NCBI GenBank assembly: GCA_021399435.1
Contig: JAJTUP010000019.1
Span: 186,001-250,000, forward strand
DNA: 64,000 bases
Direction of reading: 5' to 3'
Source: Diaporthe sp. PMI_573
Taxonomy: Eukaryota > Ascomycota > Sordariomycetes > Diaporthales > Diaporthaceae
Program-made: the position numbers and the translations under genes
In this document: piece after piece, positions 1-11,361 of the stretch
How positions within the stretch are numbered: the stretch's first letter is position 1
Layout: every line of letters begins with the position of its first letter
Notes under the pieces: model-generated
What the model saw: only the letters and a program-made list of their open reading frames with translations
What the model was told of the DNA's origin: nothing
Database searches by the model: none

Positions 1-577
1 GTACTCGGAGGAGGCGTACCTGAAGAAGGTCGTCGCGGGTGATCTGCCGATCGTCGTCACCGTCCACAGCGCGGACACCATCGCGTCGATCCTCAAGGTG
101 AAGCAGGTGGTCGAGAAGGAGGGCGGCAAGCTCCGGCTGTCTATCCTCGGCGCCGCCGAGTCCTGGATCCTCGCCGACGAGCTGGCTGCCGCGGGCGTCG
201 GCGTCGTGCTTGCCCCGGCGGCGAGTTATGCCACCGAATGGGACCAGCGCCGGGCCCTCTCTGGCGCGCCTCTGACTAACGGTACCGTTGACAAGCTGGT
301 CGAGGCTGGCGTGGTCACCGCCATCGGGCTTGAGGAGGACTGGCTCATCCGGGATCTTGCCCTGTTGGCGGGCCGGGCCTACAGGAACGGCGAAGGGCGG
401 TTGAGCGAGAAGGATGCGCTGGGGCTCATCTCGGCGAATGTGTACAAGCTTCTGGGTATTGAGGTGCCGGAGGCGAAGGATGGCCATTTCATTGTGTCTG
501 AAGGAAGTCCGCTCGAGATAGGATCCAGGGTCAAGGCTGTTGGTGGCGGGCTCGGGAGGGTCTCCCTGTTTGAGTAG
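1..577 (+). CDS. Amidohydrolase-family protein, 3' end only
   Basis: The frame is open from base 2 and ends at TAG 575-577, giving the last ~191 residues of a protein whose start lies outside the window. The fragment reads as the C-terminal half of a TIM-barrel metal-dependent hydrolase of the imidazolonepropionase/CE9-like amidohydrolase group common in fungi. It has VTVHSADTIASIL (a histidine-bearing barrel strand), then ILGAAESWILADELAAAGV, then a region ending in ALGLISANVYKLLGIE, which resembles the 'A(T/S)xNxAxxLG' segment of the family. The metal-binding HxH near the N-terminus is not visible, so activity and substrate cannot be judged. The fragment contains no intron. Family assignment is from remembered motif similarity. 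Confidence 0.75.
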   Translation, partial: YSEEAYLKKVVAGDLPIVVTVHSADTIASILKVKQVVEKEGGKLRLSILGAAESWILADELAAAGVGVVLAPAASYATEWDQRRALSGAPLTNGTVDKLVEAGVVTAIGLEEDWLIRDLALLAGRAYRNGEGRLSEKDALGLISANVYKLLGIEVPEAKDGHFIVSEGSPLEIGSRVKAVGGGLGRVSLFE

Positions 578-924
578 TGTGGAGGTTCCTGGGGCGGGAA
601 AGGGTGTGCGTCTTTGACTACCCGAAGAGACGTCAACTATTAACAGGCCATCTGATTGTACCTTTCCTATAAAGCGTCTGGACTACACCAAGCCAATTAA
701 AGTCTCCTGGAGCCCAGTAAAATAGTTCACGACATGTACCAATGTATTTGGCAATTATTATCTCATGAGAACCCCAGAAACGTCCTCAGAAGGCAGAACT
801 GTTTCCATCGACCATTCATTCACTCGATTCTGCACAGTAGGTCCATCGTACCCTGACCAAGCTAGTGCAACCATTTCATTGTACTGTGTGTGCTATTTGG
901 TGATTATGTTGTTGTGCCTACCTA
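578..924. other. Intergenic spacer
   Basis: This holds the 3' flank of the amidohydrolase gene and the left flank of the transposon. No gene or clear site was seen. The TA at 923-924 is the left copy of the transposon target-site duplication. Confidence 0.6.
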
Positions 925-2774
925 ACGTCCCCGGCCCGGCTTCCGCCCCCCCCCTGCTTCCGCCCCCCCCACATCCGCGTTCACGCGTGTACGCGTCTGC
1001 CCCCACCCTATATAAACTCAACCATATCTTTCCGAGAGAATTTTTTCTAGTCACCAAACTTCTTCCAAGCATCAACCTAGTCATCATAAAGCCCTATGGG
1101 GAAGCCGAGATCCATAACGCCCTTATTACATGCAGAGATAAAATACCCGTCAAGCAGGCTTACAAGACCTGGCATATCCCCCGTTCCACACTTCGCAATC
1201 GCCTCGCCGGCACGCAAAGCCAGCACGTTTCTCACAAACCTCAGAGGCCTCTTTCTAATAATCAGGAAGATCAATTGGCCCTATTCCTTATTAACCAAAG
1301 CAGCTTGAGCCATGCATTAACTCGCTAGGAAACAAAGGCTCTGACAGCCCAAATGGCCTCGTCGGGGAAGGAGGTTGCTCCTCTCGGAAGGAAATAGCTA
1401 AGGGCCTTCCTCCTTCGTCACCCTATCCTCCAAAGCCGTAAGTACCAGCGTGTTAAGGCTAAACGGCTAAGGGCAGCTACCAAAAAGAACGTTAGGTCAT
1501 GGTTTAACTTCATGCAATTACCTATCGTAAAGGCAATTAAGCCGGCCAACCAATGGAATGCCGACAAGGGCGGGCTAATAGAGGGCAAGTCCGAGAAAAC
1601 GCTCACAATTGGCTATTCGAAAGGAAGCCAGCTTCTTCAGAAGGACTTTAATTTGAGAGTGTGGACCTCCTTCCTTAAGTATATCTCCGCCACAGGCAAG
1701 TTCCTCGTCCCACTCATTATTTTTAAAGAACTCAGCATTCAGCAGCAGTAGTTTCCTATCGCCCTTAAAGATCACAAGGGCTAGCAGTTCACGGCAACGA
1801 AGAAGGGGTAGATAGAGGAACCTATCGCTATCCACTAGCTTTGGAAGGTCTTCCTTCCTCAAACAATACCAGAGGACCCATCAGAATGGCGCCTTCTTGT
1901 AATCAATGGGCACCATACACACACAACGGTCAAGTTTATGTGGGAATACTTCTCAAATAAGGTATATATCGTTTTTTTGCCCGCCCATACTTCGCATATA
2001 CTACAACCGCTCGATGTGGCAATCTTCGGCCCTCTAAAGCTCGCATTTAAGAAGCATCTCGATCACCAGAGAGGGCACAATTCGTCAACAGTCGTGGCAA
2101 AAAAACAGTTTCTTTATTGCTATCACAAGGCTCAAATTAACACTTTAACAAAAGCAAATATACATTCTGGCTGGCGGGCAATTGGTCTCTGGCCAGTATC
2201 TAAGCATAGGGCACTTGAAAGCCACTTTATCGCCGATAATCGCAAAAAAAAAGCAAGATCGTTAGAATCTGGCGGTACCAATAGCTCCAGCAGCCATTTC
2301 TACACTAATAAGTATTTTTGTCGGCCTCAAGAGACCGTTTTTACAACCCCTAAGCAATCTCAAGACCTAAGGGGTATAATGGCTCGATATGCCCGTCAAA
2401 AGAATCTCAGCCCCACATCACAACTCCTCTTCAGGAAAATCCTCAAAAGTTAAGACCAGATAGACGTCAATCTAACAATGTCCTCACAAAAAGCCCGAGA
2501 GTTGGAAGCCCAGATTAAAGCCAGTAGGGTAGTCCGAAGGAAGAAGGTTCAACTTAACCCGAATAAACTTTTCGCCGATATCGAGGCCATTCGGAGAACT
2601 CAGATTAAAGCGGGGGTAGTATCAAAAGAAAGCGACGCTTCAGAAGAGTCGGAAACACCATCGGAAGCAAGGTCAACTATCGTGGTGGCGGCATCGTCGG
2701 CGACGAGGCGAAGGGGGCGGTCATGAGGGAAGGGGGCGGAATCAGGGGGGGGGCGGAAGCCGGGCCGGGGACGT
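925..2774 (+). mobile_element. Mutated pogo/Fot1-type transposon (copy 1)
   Basis: The element is 1850 bp, exactly the length of the intact copy at 39564-41413, and lies in the same orientation. It is flanked by TA on both sides (923-924 and 2775-2776). The 43-bp terminal inverted repeats start ACGTCCCCGGCCCGG; left and right differ at one base. Almost every difference from the intact copy is A here where the other has G on the plus strand, with only a few C/T or A/C exceptions seen by eye. Both copies keep the same TATA-like CTATATAAA upstream of the gene. The single length class implies that it decayed by substitution, not by indels. Confidence 0.95.
1086..2726 (+). pseudogene. Dead transposase of copy 1
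   Basis: This aligns base for base with the 546-codon transposase gene at 39725-41365. The start codon has become ATA (ATG in the intact copy). Several tryptophan codons are now TAG, for example in the regions of 1327-1329 and 1396-1398, and many Asp, Glu, Gly and Arg codons are changed. The longest surviving open pieces are about 170 codons. Translation of a functional transposase is not possible. The TIRs are nearly intact, so the element could still be mobilised in trans by the intact copy. Confidence 0.93.
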
Positions 2775-3199
2775 TATATCCTGATCGTAAAGTTTGCATG
2801 TTTAGACTGGGTCGGCGTTAGCTCAATCTCGGGCCCTTAGACTTGTCCGATTCAGTCCGAGACCGTGGCAGCGAGCCAATCGCTCTCGGTCGGGGAGTTT
2901 CGATTTCGGTCCCGATGGAATCGGATTGGAGGGTACACCTCAGCAAGCCAATCAGAACCATTCACACCGGAGCTTTGTCAGTCCGTCTTAAGAGCGAGGG
3001 TCCGAAGGGCTCAGCCAACATCTCAACCATCAAACGTGGTTGTTTGATAATCCAGTTGTCTGCACTCAAAGGAATCTGTCCAGCAACACAACTAGCGCTT
3101 CGGGACGTTGAAAACCTCAGTCTTGGATGACAACCTGACACATTTTCCAATACTCTGCAGACCTTCTACCCACACCCCGCACGTTTATCAATTGGCAAA
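2775..3199. other. Intergenic spacer
   Basis: No gene is supported here. Short open frames exist but show no domain or codon signal. It probably carries the promoter of the small gene that follows. Confidence 0.5.
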
Positions 3200-4082
3200 A
3201 TGGGTTCAATGTGTCGGATGCAAAACGGCAGTTGCTTCCGCGGTCCCCCAATCCCTCTAGTCGTCGTCCCTGTGGTCTATCACCTGATGAAATCGAACCC
3301 CGACCTGAAACTCACCAAGTACGTGAAGGATTTGTTGAACAAAGGCGGCCCAGCCAGTGTTGCCGAGAATGCCCATTATATTGTCCAATGTAAGCATCTC
3401 CCATCCTGTCACCGCATGAGTGCGTAGCAGTCCCAGTGTCGGTCTCGAAAACTTACACGTGCTAGATATGTTATCGAAGGTTCCATCCAACGTCCTGTAC
3501 TGGTTTGGCACCAAGGTTCTCCAGCTGAAGCCTGAGCTCGCCATGCAGACAACGGAGTTTCTGAAATCAAGGACACAACTGGAGCCTCCACCTGAGCAAA
3601 GCCTTGCACCAAGTGTTTCTGGAGGACTTGTACCCTCAGACACTCTCGCCATTCCGTCAGACGTTGAGCGACGTCTTGAGAAGCTCGAGATGGACTACCA
3701 GATGCTCCAGGAGAAGCACACGGAGTCACTCAAGCTTTTGACTTATAAGACGGAGGACGCTGTGCGAATCCCTCGAGAGCTCCCTTTGCTAACGCCGCCC
3801 GAGTCAACGGAACCTTCTGCCCTTGTTCTGAAGGAGTCAGGCCAGCTAGAAGCAACTGCTGAGCTGCCCTGGTCTTCTCGATCATCCGCAAGCGACATAG
3901 AGACTCAAGCTTTGCTGCAAGAGATTGGTCTCCGGCTTGGAAGGGTTGTCCTGGAATGGGCCGGTGACATGATGAAGCAGAGCCTGATGTCTGCTGCCTC
4001 TACGAAATTTCCGAGCGACTCCAAGTTGGGTGCGGCAGGTGTAGATCTTAGCGGCCGACTCGCGAACTCGCTTACAACCTGA
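3200..4082 (+). CDS. Uncharacterised 268-aa fungal protein
   Basis: Proposed exons are 3200-3389 and 3466-4082. The donor is GTAAGC at 3390 and the acceptor GCTAG ends at 3465, preceded by a branch-like ACTTAC. This pairing keeps the frame (…HYIVQ-N-MLSKVPS…) and removes a stop-free but phase-incompatible shorter intron. The protein has no signal peptide or membrane segment that I can see. The middle (roughly residues 118-140, VERRLEKLEMDYQMLQEK) has coiled-coil character, followed by a Ser/Pro/Glu-rich linker and a short amphipathic C-terminal block. I do not recognise the family and assign no function. The ATG at 3209 is an alternative start. Confidence 0.5.
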
Positions 4083-6107
4083 GCATATTGGCCGCCATTT
4101 TGGAAGAGCTGGACATTTTGAAAGATTGCTGAACCGAGGCGATGATTTCCGCCCGGTGATAGCAGACCCAGCTGAGCTTCTCACCTGAATGATCGACGAC
4201 GCGACGGCAGGCGATAATTTCACAAATCGGCCCTTCTGTGGCCACTCCAGGCAAGCGAGTATGCTTCGACAATAGTGGTCGACTCGGTTGAAGGTTGTAA
4301 CACACACAGGCACACGGCTGATAGAGGCGTGAAGACAAGTCAAGCGTTGTTTTTGAGAGACGACGAAAACGACGCTGGTGCTACTATGCAATGCGCGGAG
4401 GTTGCTCAAGTATCGACTGGGCCGACATAACACCGGGGGCGGGCCGCCGAACTAGACAGCCGCCCGCCCGCATGAGGGTGGAACAAGCCGCACACCGGGC
4501 GATACCCATGGGGAGACCAATATAACTTAAACCCTGAATCAAATGGCACCCGCTCGTGCAACCTGCACGCAGGTGGGATCGGCCAAGGACGATCCAGTCA
4601 TTCTAAGGATCCGAGAGGACAGGGAGGGGTCTAAAAATAGAAAGCAGTTGGGAGGGGATCCTTTAGTTCGGACCGAGCCTATATTGCCGGGCCGCCCGGA
4701 GCAGATAGATACGAAGAGAGCAGATGGACACGACTGGCAGCTGGGGGTTGGGACGGGAAGCAACTGGGAGTAGAGAATACAGATACTGAATCTAGCACCC
4801 AACCATCTTATATATACCTATATAACATATAAATCTTTTGCCGCGCTGTCGTCCCAAGTATTGAGGCCTGTCTGTCGAGGGATTGGGAACTGATACGTAG
4901 GATTTGTTGGTTGGGCCCAGACGTAATATGTGCCGGGGTGACGACATGTCAGTGGCTCAAATGTAACCCTAGACATGCACACTTCTCCATTCGGGTCTGC
5001 TGCCGACGGATCGCTTTGCTGCAATCTCTCAAGCGCGGTCCAACCTTGGGTGAGCTGGTGCACGGGTCAGGCAATATGGCCGTCCGATCCGCCGTTGAAC
5101 AGGCGGGTTTATTAGCCTTTAGCCCAGCAGGCGGCGGGCAGCACGCAGTAGCTCGGCAGGAGAATTGAAGGAGGATGGGGAATGTGATCCTCTCACTTAC
5201 TCTCTCTCTCTGTCTCTCTTTTGATTCCTTCGATACCCGCCTGTTTCACTGCAGCGGCAGGGAAGCAGAGGGCCGAAAATAGGGTGGCAACGACTGGGGC
5301 AGACCAGCCTACTGCGGGACTACTGCACGCGGGCTTTTAGGCCATGGCCACACACACACACAGCAGGATCGAGGGCAGGAGGAGCTTGAGGAGGAGCTTG
5401 TCGGAGAAGGAGGAGGGCAACCCGCACCTGCCCGCTCAGCTGGGAGGAGGTTGGCAGGAGGGCAGGAGGGCAGGAGGCATGGCACCAGGCAGGGGTTGGG
5501 CAGCTCCACGGCCCCCAAAATGGTGCTTACATGTCATGCCCCCCGTCTGCATTTCCCGCCTGCAGGACCGGTCACATAAGATGCCATGTTCACTTTGGAG
5601 CCCTGGCAAAAAAAAAAAAAGATGACGATGTCTCGGCCTGGATCCTCTCGCGAAGACTGACTGACCAAAAACCCACTCCCACGCAACAGCAGCCGGCCAC
5701 GCTGCTGCTGGAGTGCCGCGATGCCGCCAGACGAGACCATGTCTTCCTCGACAGGCTCGACAGGCTCTCCAGGATTCCAGACTACCCGCAAAAAGGAATC
5801 CTTCGCCTCCCCCTGGCCCACCCCACCAATGAGGCGTTGCATGCGGGCCCAGCGTAGGCTCGAGGGATGCCATGTGGCCCAGTCCGACCAACAAAACTCC
5901 CGCCGGTCGGCAGACCTGCGCTTCGCCCTCTATGCCCCGGACTCGCCGTCGCGCATGTCCTTCTCCAGCCGGCAATCTGATGATCTACGCGCCGACGACG
6001 GAGGATTTGGTAATCGTGATGGTGATGGTGACGGTGACGGTCAACCACACGCACTCCCAGGCCGCCACCACCCTCACCCTCGAGACAGACTCCGACACCG
6101 CCTGACC
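4083..6107. other. Long intergenic region upstream of the Rho-like gene
   Basis: No supported gene lies here. There is a CT-rich microsatellite-like run at about 5200-5220, a 12-A run near 5608-5620 and a CA run near 5345-5360. The reading frame of the next gene stays open back to an ATG at 5721, but the extra 129 codons are low-complexity (Gly-Asp and His-Pro repeats) and look like 5' UTR. Confidence 0.5.
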
Positions 6108-8585
6108 ATGGAATCCAGGCCAAGGTCCATCATCGGATCTGCATGCCTGGCCCTCGAGTCTACCGTTGGAAAGACCGTCGCCGACGTCACAAACTTCGTC
6201 CGCCACTGCCGCCCCGCGAGGGCCGACCTCACCCCGATCACCAGGGAGCTGTCCGAGCTGCAGATGGTCCTGGAGCTGCTCAACGACTTCGGACAGTACG
6301 GCCAGTACGGGGAGAACCGCCAGCAGGATGCCATCCCCCCAGACCTACAGGCTCACCTCCGGCCCATCCTCAGCAACTGTATCACCGTAGTCCTCCGCAT
6401 CGACGCCGTGCTTCGCCGCCATGGCCAGGGCGAGGCCGATGGTTCTGCCAGATGGACTGCTCAGGGCAAGACGGAGATGGCAGAGCTGCGGCCGTCGCTG
6501 GAAGTTCATCGCGGCGCTTTGGGCCATATCTCTGATCTCATATCCATATCCATCTCGAGAGCAGCCAAGGATGGCGACTCCAGAACCGGCCAGGAGCCCG
6601 AGCTTCAGGTCCAGGATGTAATCGAGGACCTCCAGGAGGTGAGGTCGTCTATACTCGTTAGTGATAGCAACGCCACCCTGGCCCGACAGCACTTTGCATT
6701 GCAGGTTCACCTCGGCCAGATTATCGCCTACGCGCAGACGCTCAGCAAACCAGATGCGTGGGACGAGGCGGTGAAGACCATCGATGTCACCGAGGAGGAC
6801 GGACAGACCGGGCCCTCAGAACCAACCTCGGAGCCAGTCTCTCCAGTAATGTCCATCAGACAACGCCCATCACAGGATCGCATTGTCGAGAGTCTACGAG
6901 CGAGGCCTAAATCATATTCACCAGCACTGTCCAGCACAACCATCGGCGCAGCGAGGACAACCAACCATACTACCACCCTCAGTATCCCGAACAAGAATGC
7001 GATCATAGTATCACCGCTAACCACTGGGGGACTGTCTATCAACACTTTTGGGGGCTCAAATCGAGAACGAGGATCAATATCACCAATGACATACAAGGCA
7101 CCCTCAAACGAGGAGATCACAACGAGCGCTTCAGATCCTGCCAGGGAGGAGCCAGAACCAATCTCGCCAATGAGCTTTGGAGAGCCCGCATCGGCAGAGG
7201 AACCAGAAGAAACACTCGCACCCATCGAGACACCACCGACCGACCCGGGAGTATTCGACATGGAAAATAAGGCCATGCCTGCTGAGTTGCTCAGGTCAGG
7301 GACGAGTGCGCACGGAACAGGAATTGCACCGAGCAGGGTGAGCACAGCAGCTTCCAGCTACAGGGAGGAAGAAATCACAGAGGAGGCCCTGGCATTCGCC
7401 CAGGTTCCCGTCCACGTAATGGGGCGGTTATCACTCAACCTGGTCGGGCATGTCTACACCAACACATCAGGTCGAAGTGTCTCGGACGGGACGAGTTTCG
7501 ACAGGTCCATCTCGACGTTTGAGACGGAGGGCGAAATGGAGGAGGCCGAGGGCGAGGGGTATGCAGCGTCGACCGGGACGAGCGATACCGGCAGCCTCCG
7601 GGATGGTCACCTCCAATTCTCCCAAATTGACGTGACACAAGTAACGCCACCAACCACCCATGAAGCACACCCCGGTGAGCAGGTTTTACCGCAGCAAGCG
7701 GCCGGACATCCGCCAGTGCAAGTGCTGCAACAACCTCCTCCCCCGCGCGAGCTTCGCCAACAGGCCTCGATGTCGACCATGAACACCACGAACACCATGA
7801 ACACGCAGACCTTCCTGCAGGGCAAGCCACTGCCGCGGACACCGCTGGTGTACGTGCCGCAGTACCCGGGTCCATTCATCCGGAAGAAGGTGGTGGTGGT
7901 AGGTACTTTTAGCTGCGGTAAGACGTGCCTGATCACGCGCATGGCCAGAGGTCACTACCCTAGGGGCGACAGCGACCGCAGCGGCGTGACGGAGACGGTC
8001 AGGGTGTCTGTCGACGAGGAGCCGGTCGAGCTCTCGCTGTGGGACATCCGCGGCATCGACTACGACCCGTCGTGGCTAAGCAACGCGCAGGTGGCGCTGA
8101 TCTGCTTCAGCGTCAACATCGCGTCAACTGACGCGAAGGGAAAGCATCTCGGTCGGGTAAGTCGACTTCGCCCCCCCCCCCCGTTGCCCAAATGAATGAA
8201 CATGTACATACGAATAATCAAGTGCACTGCTAACCTCGTTCGTCAACCACAGTGGGTAACAGAAATCAGCCGCAACTGCCCCGGCGCCGCCATTATCCTC
8301 GTCGGCCTGAAGAGCGATATCCGCTGGCACGCCAAGACGATCGAGAAGCTACACAAACACGGCAAGACGCTGGTGACCCAGGATCAGGGCGAGCAGCTTC
8401 GCGACAGCATCGGCGCCATCCGGTATCTCGAGTGCTCCGCGCGCACTGGCGACGGCGTGCTCGAGGTCCTTGAGGAGGCGACCAGGCTCTCGCTAATGGT
8501 CAACAACGAGGGCTTCAAGAAGGGCCACCGCCGGCCGCTCTCGCGGATCGGCAAGTTCCTTGGCCTGGGGAGTCGCTCCGACTAA
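6108..8585 (+). CDS. STAND-type N-terminal domain fused to an atypical Rho GTPase
   Basis: Exons are 6108-8156 and 8253-8585. The intron has GTAAGT, a CTAAC branch site and CACAG, and the protein is 793 aa. I chose ATG 6108 (ACCATGG context) over 5721 because the recognisable domain starts there. Residues ~1-150 match the fungal STAND/PigL-type N-terminal domain (PF17111-like): SIIGSACLALESTVGKT, then RELSELQMVLELLNDF, then AQGKTEMAELRPSLEVHRGAL. Residues ~200-580 are a Ser/Thr/Pro-rich disordered linker. Residues ~595-780 are a Rho-like G domain: P-loop GTFSCGKT (599-606), WDIRG (645-649), then WVTEISRNCPGAAIILVGLKSD and ECSARTGDG. The glycine and glutamine needed for GTP hydrolysis (G12 and Q61 of Rac) are Phe and Ile here. 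The C-terminus (GLGSRSD) has no CAAX box, only a basic patch KKGHRRPLSR. The role is unknown; a signalling adaptor is inferred. Confidence 0.82.
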
Positions 8586-11361
8586 CTGACGACCCTTCGG
8601 GTGGTTGACCGTTTGTGGGTCGAGATAGCGGGTGGTGGTAATTTGGGGGCAGAGGATGCCTTCGCTTTCCGTATAATATCCGGGATTTTTTGGGGACTCA
8701 TTATAGCGCCGTGAAGCGCTGACACTGCAGATTTGCAATACTTCATGATACGCCTGGCGTTTATGACTGCGGGACTGGGTATGGATTGGGTTGTATGTAG
8801 CATGGGAGGGTTCTCGACGTGTGTGCATATATTGCTTTTTCTTTTATGACAGCGTGCCGTGGTTCGATCATGATGATCAACTCTTATTGAGTTGCACCTG
8901 GGAGTTTGCGGAAGCTGGGCTCGGGCTCGACCTCGGGAAATTTACTGATATCGGCAGAAATGCTACAGCTCATAAACGGAGTAAACAATTCATGCCGATG
9001 ACGACCTGGAGCATGTGGGCATAGAGCCCTCTTCTCTCATTTAGATTTTGCAACGTGCGCGTGTTCAGTAGTACCTGACTTCAAGTTCTCATTCGGGGGA
9101 ATAGTCACCAACTTCAAGTGCGTGGCTCCTCGTCTTCGAAGCATGACTTCACCGATATGTCCTTGACGACTTATCATCGGCTGACATCGTGAAAGTAGCG
9201 GGCATACGTAGGTACCACGGGATGTTCAGCTGTGCTGTGGACTCTTGCGACGAGGGTAAGGCTGTTAAAAACCAACGCGAGACGTTCTGCGTGATGTCAC
9301 ACTCTGTAATTGACTCCCGTCGCTTCGTCATTGTAAGATAACGTCCCACTTCAGAAGATAAACCACACAATAGTTAGGAAAGGACTTCAGCCTTGAGAAA
9401 CGAATCAACATACAAGATCCCCATCGTCGTGTCCCGGGGTTATGGAGACTCATAGATCACTTGTATTCTTTGCGTTCTTCTACTAAGCAGCCGGAACAAC
9501 AGTGATTTTCCTAAAGGGACAAGACACAATGTACGTTGTAGTTAGACCATTACAGTCAATTATCGTGAAGATTCATAATGATATGAAGGCAGTGACAAAA
9601 TGTCAGATATCAATGTTCTCTGTTTTCCAAAACGGATTCTCATGTCTCAGAAAACAAAGTTGGTCGACTGGATTATATCAATCAAGAAGTTACTCAGCAG
9701 TAGGAATGTCTTTAGCTCATCCCCGATAATTTTCCAAGGCCGTTTTGGCAACTTTTGGGTCATACAAATCTCGGAGCCGAACGTTACCTATGTATGCCAG
9801 TGATGAGACTGGGGCGAGTGATCGGGGCTCGGAGCGTGGTGTTAAAGAGAAGCTTTTGTAAAGGCCGAACGGGAGGGGGGGATGGGGTTGCGCAGAGGGA
9901 AAGAAGAGAAACCGGGAGAGTATGGCACTCGCAACGGTAATACTCTCTGAATAGCCAGCTGCTGAGCTTACGAGATACTTTCGTGTCCTGTATGCATATT
10001 TTTCTGTCGGCCTCGGTACTTGCAAGTTGGTATGCCTTCCTCGTAGGGGCTCCGCTCTGCTGAAACTCTACTGCATTTAGACAATACCAGTACTATCCAC
10101 TTAGCCATTGAACAGTGCGGATGCTCTGGTCTAGAACGAACCATGCATCCGCTGCAAGTACCAGTCCTTGTTGGGTGGCTATGTAGGAGCATTTACCTAA
10201 ATATGTAGGTACATAGGATTCTGATCCAACCTACAACCACGTGCTTTGAGTTTTGACCAATGTAAATCATGTATACTCATTGCAGTGCTCCCAAAACCTG
10301 CTCGAAGTGTGAGGCTGGCATGACTCTGTTAAACTTGCCCTTAGTAGCCCATAATTGGACCACATATGTGTGCTGCACCCTGCCAATAGCCAAATAAATA
10401 GGGCCGAGGACACTCTGTATGATAAATACCGTCTCTAATGGTGACAACCTTGGAAATCAAGAGCTGCTTGCAATCACACAGAGACGAGATGCTCTGGTCT
10501 GATTTCAACTTGTCGTGACAGAGTTTTACAAGATACGACAATCTGCTACCAACATAGTCCTTTCCTTTACTCAAAGTCCATGCTGGCTGGTGACGATGAA
10601 ATATTGCGCTACAGAGCCAATTATCATTACCGATGTTATTATCAGTCGGATCTGTCGGCATGCCTAGCTTCTCCGGAAGGGTGAGTTCAAGCCGTCCAAG
10701 CAGGGGCGAGTCGCATTTGTTTGTCACAAGGTGCCAAGACGACCATTACCCCAGGAATCTGGAATGGCCCGGCATCGAGGTTGCGGGGTCTTGTTTTCGG
10801 GGGGGGGGGGAGATCTGATCCAGACACCGGATTTAATCATCGTCGCCGAATATTAGTCTAATACTGTACCGTATGGGTGGTGTGGAGGCTGTCCAGCAGG
10901 CCGAATTCTGACTTTCCATCCTCGACCAGTTCGGCAGTTTTCTCCGGCGCGGCGGGAGCCCCACATGGACGAGATGGACGAGATGGACGAGATGGCATCT
11001 GTGGCCCAAGCTTCCCGATCAGCCTTTTCGGCAATATTATCCCGGGGGAGCCCGTTCCCCATGGGCTCGACGAGTGCCGTGCCGGACAGTGCTTTTGCAA
11101 CCATAATGTCGCTGCCTCAGCCACAGCAACGACCACGGGCGAGTCCGTTGATTCCGCGGTCAGTTCCGGCACCGCCAAAAACAAAGAGCTTTTCCCTGCC
11201 CAATGCTCTGTCGCGGGTGGGGACGCCGGCGGCCCAGGGGACCTGGATCCTGGGTCGCGGGGACGAGACCGAGAGCAACGGGTACGTCCGGACCGTAGAA
11301 GACCAGGCGCTGATGGCTTGGGACGCCCCGGAGCAGCAAGAACCACGCACACTGGCAGCTG
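8586..11361. other. Long intergenic region
   Basis: I see no convincing gene between the Rho-like gene and the transcription-factor gene. A 12-G run lies near 10799-10811. An open frame from ATG 10965 begins with three tandem Asp-Glu-Met codon triplets (a repeated GATGGACGA). It could be an upstream exon of the following gene if a weak GTAGAA donor at 11295 joins the CAG ending at 11358, which preserves frame, but it shows no zinc cluster or domain. Confidence 0.45.

Noticed and set aside
3390..3420. 31-nt intron alternative in the small unknown gene
   Set aside because: It keeps the frame but is shorter than plausible fungal introns; the 76-nt version has a better branch site and acceptor.
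5721..6107. N-terminal extension of the Rho-like protein from ATG 5721
   Set aside because: Low-complexity Gly-Asp and His-Pro sequence; the domain begins at ATG 6108, which has a better start context.
6728..7345. 205-codon minus-strand frame in the Rho-like gene
   Set aside because: Lies opposite the Ser/Pro-rich linker and has no motif of its own.
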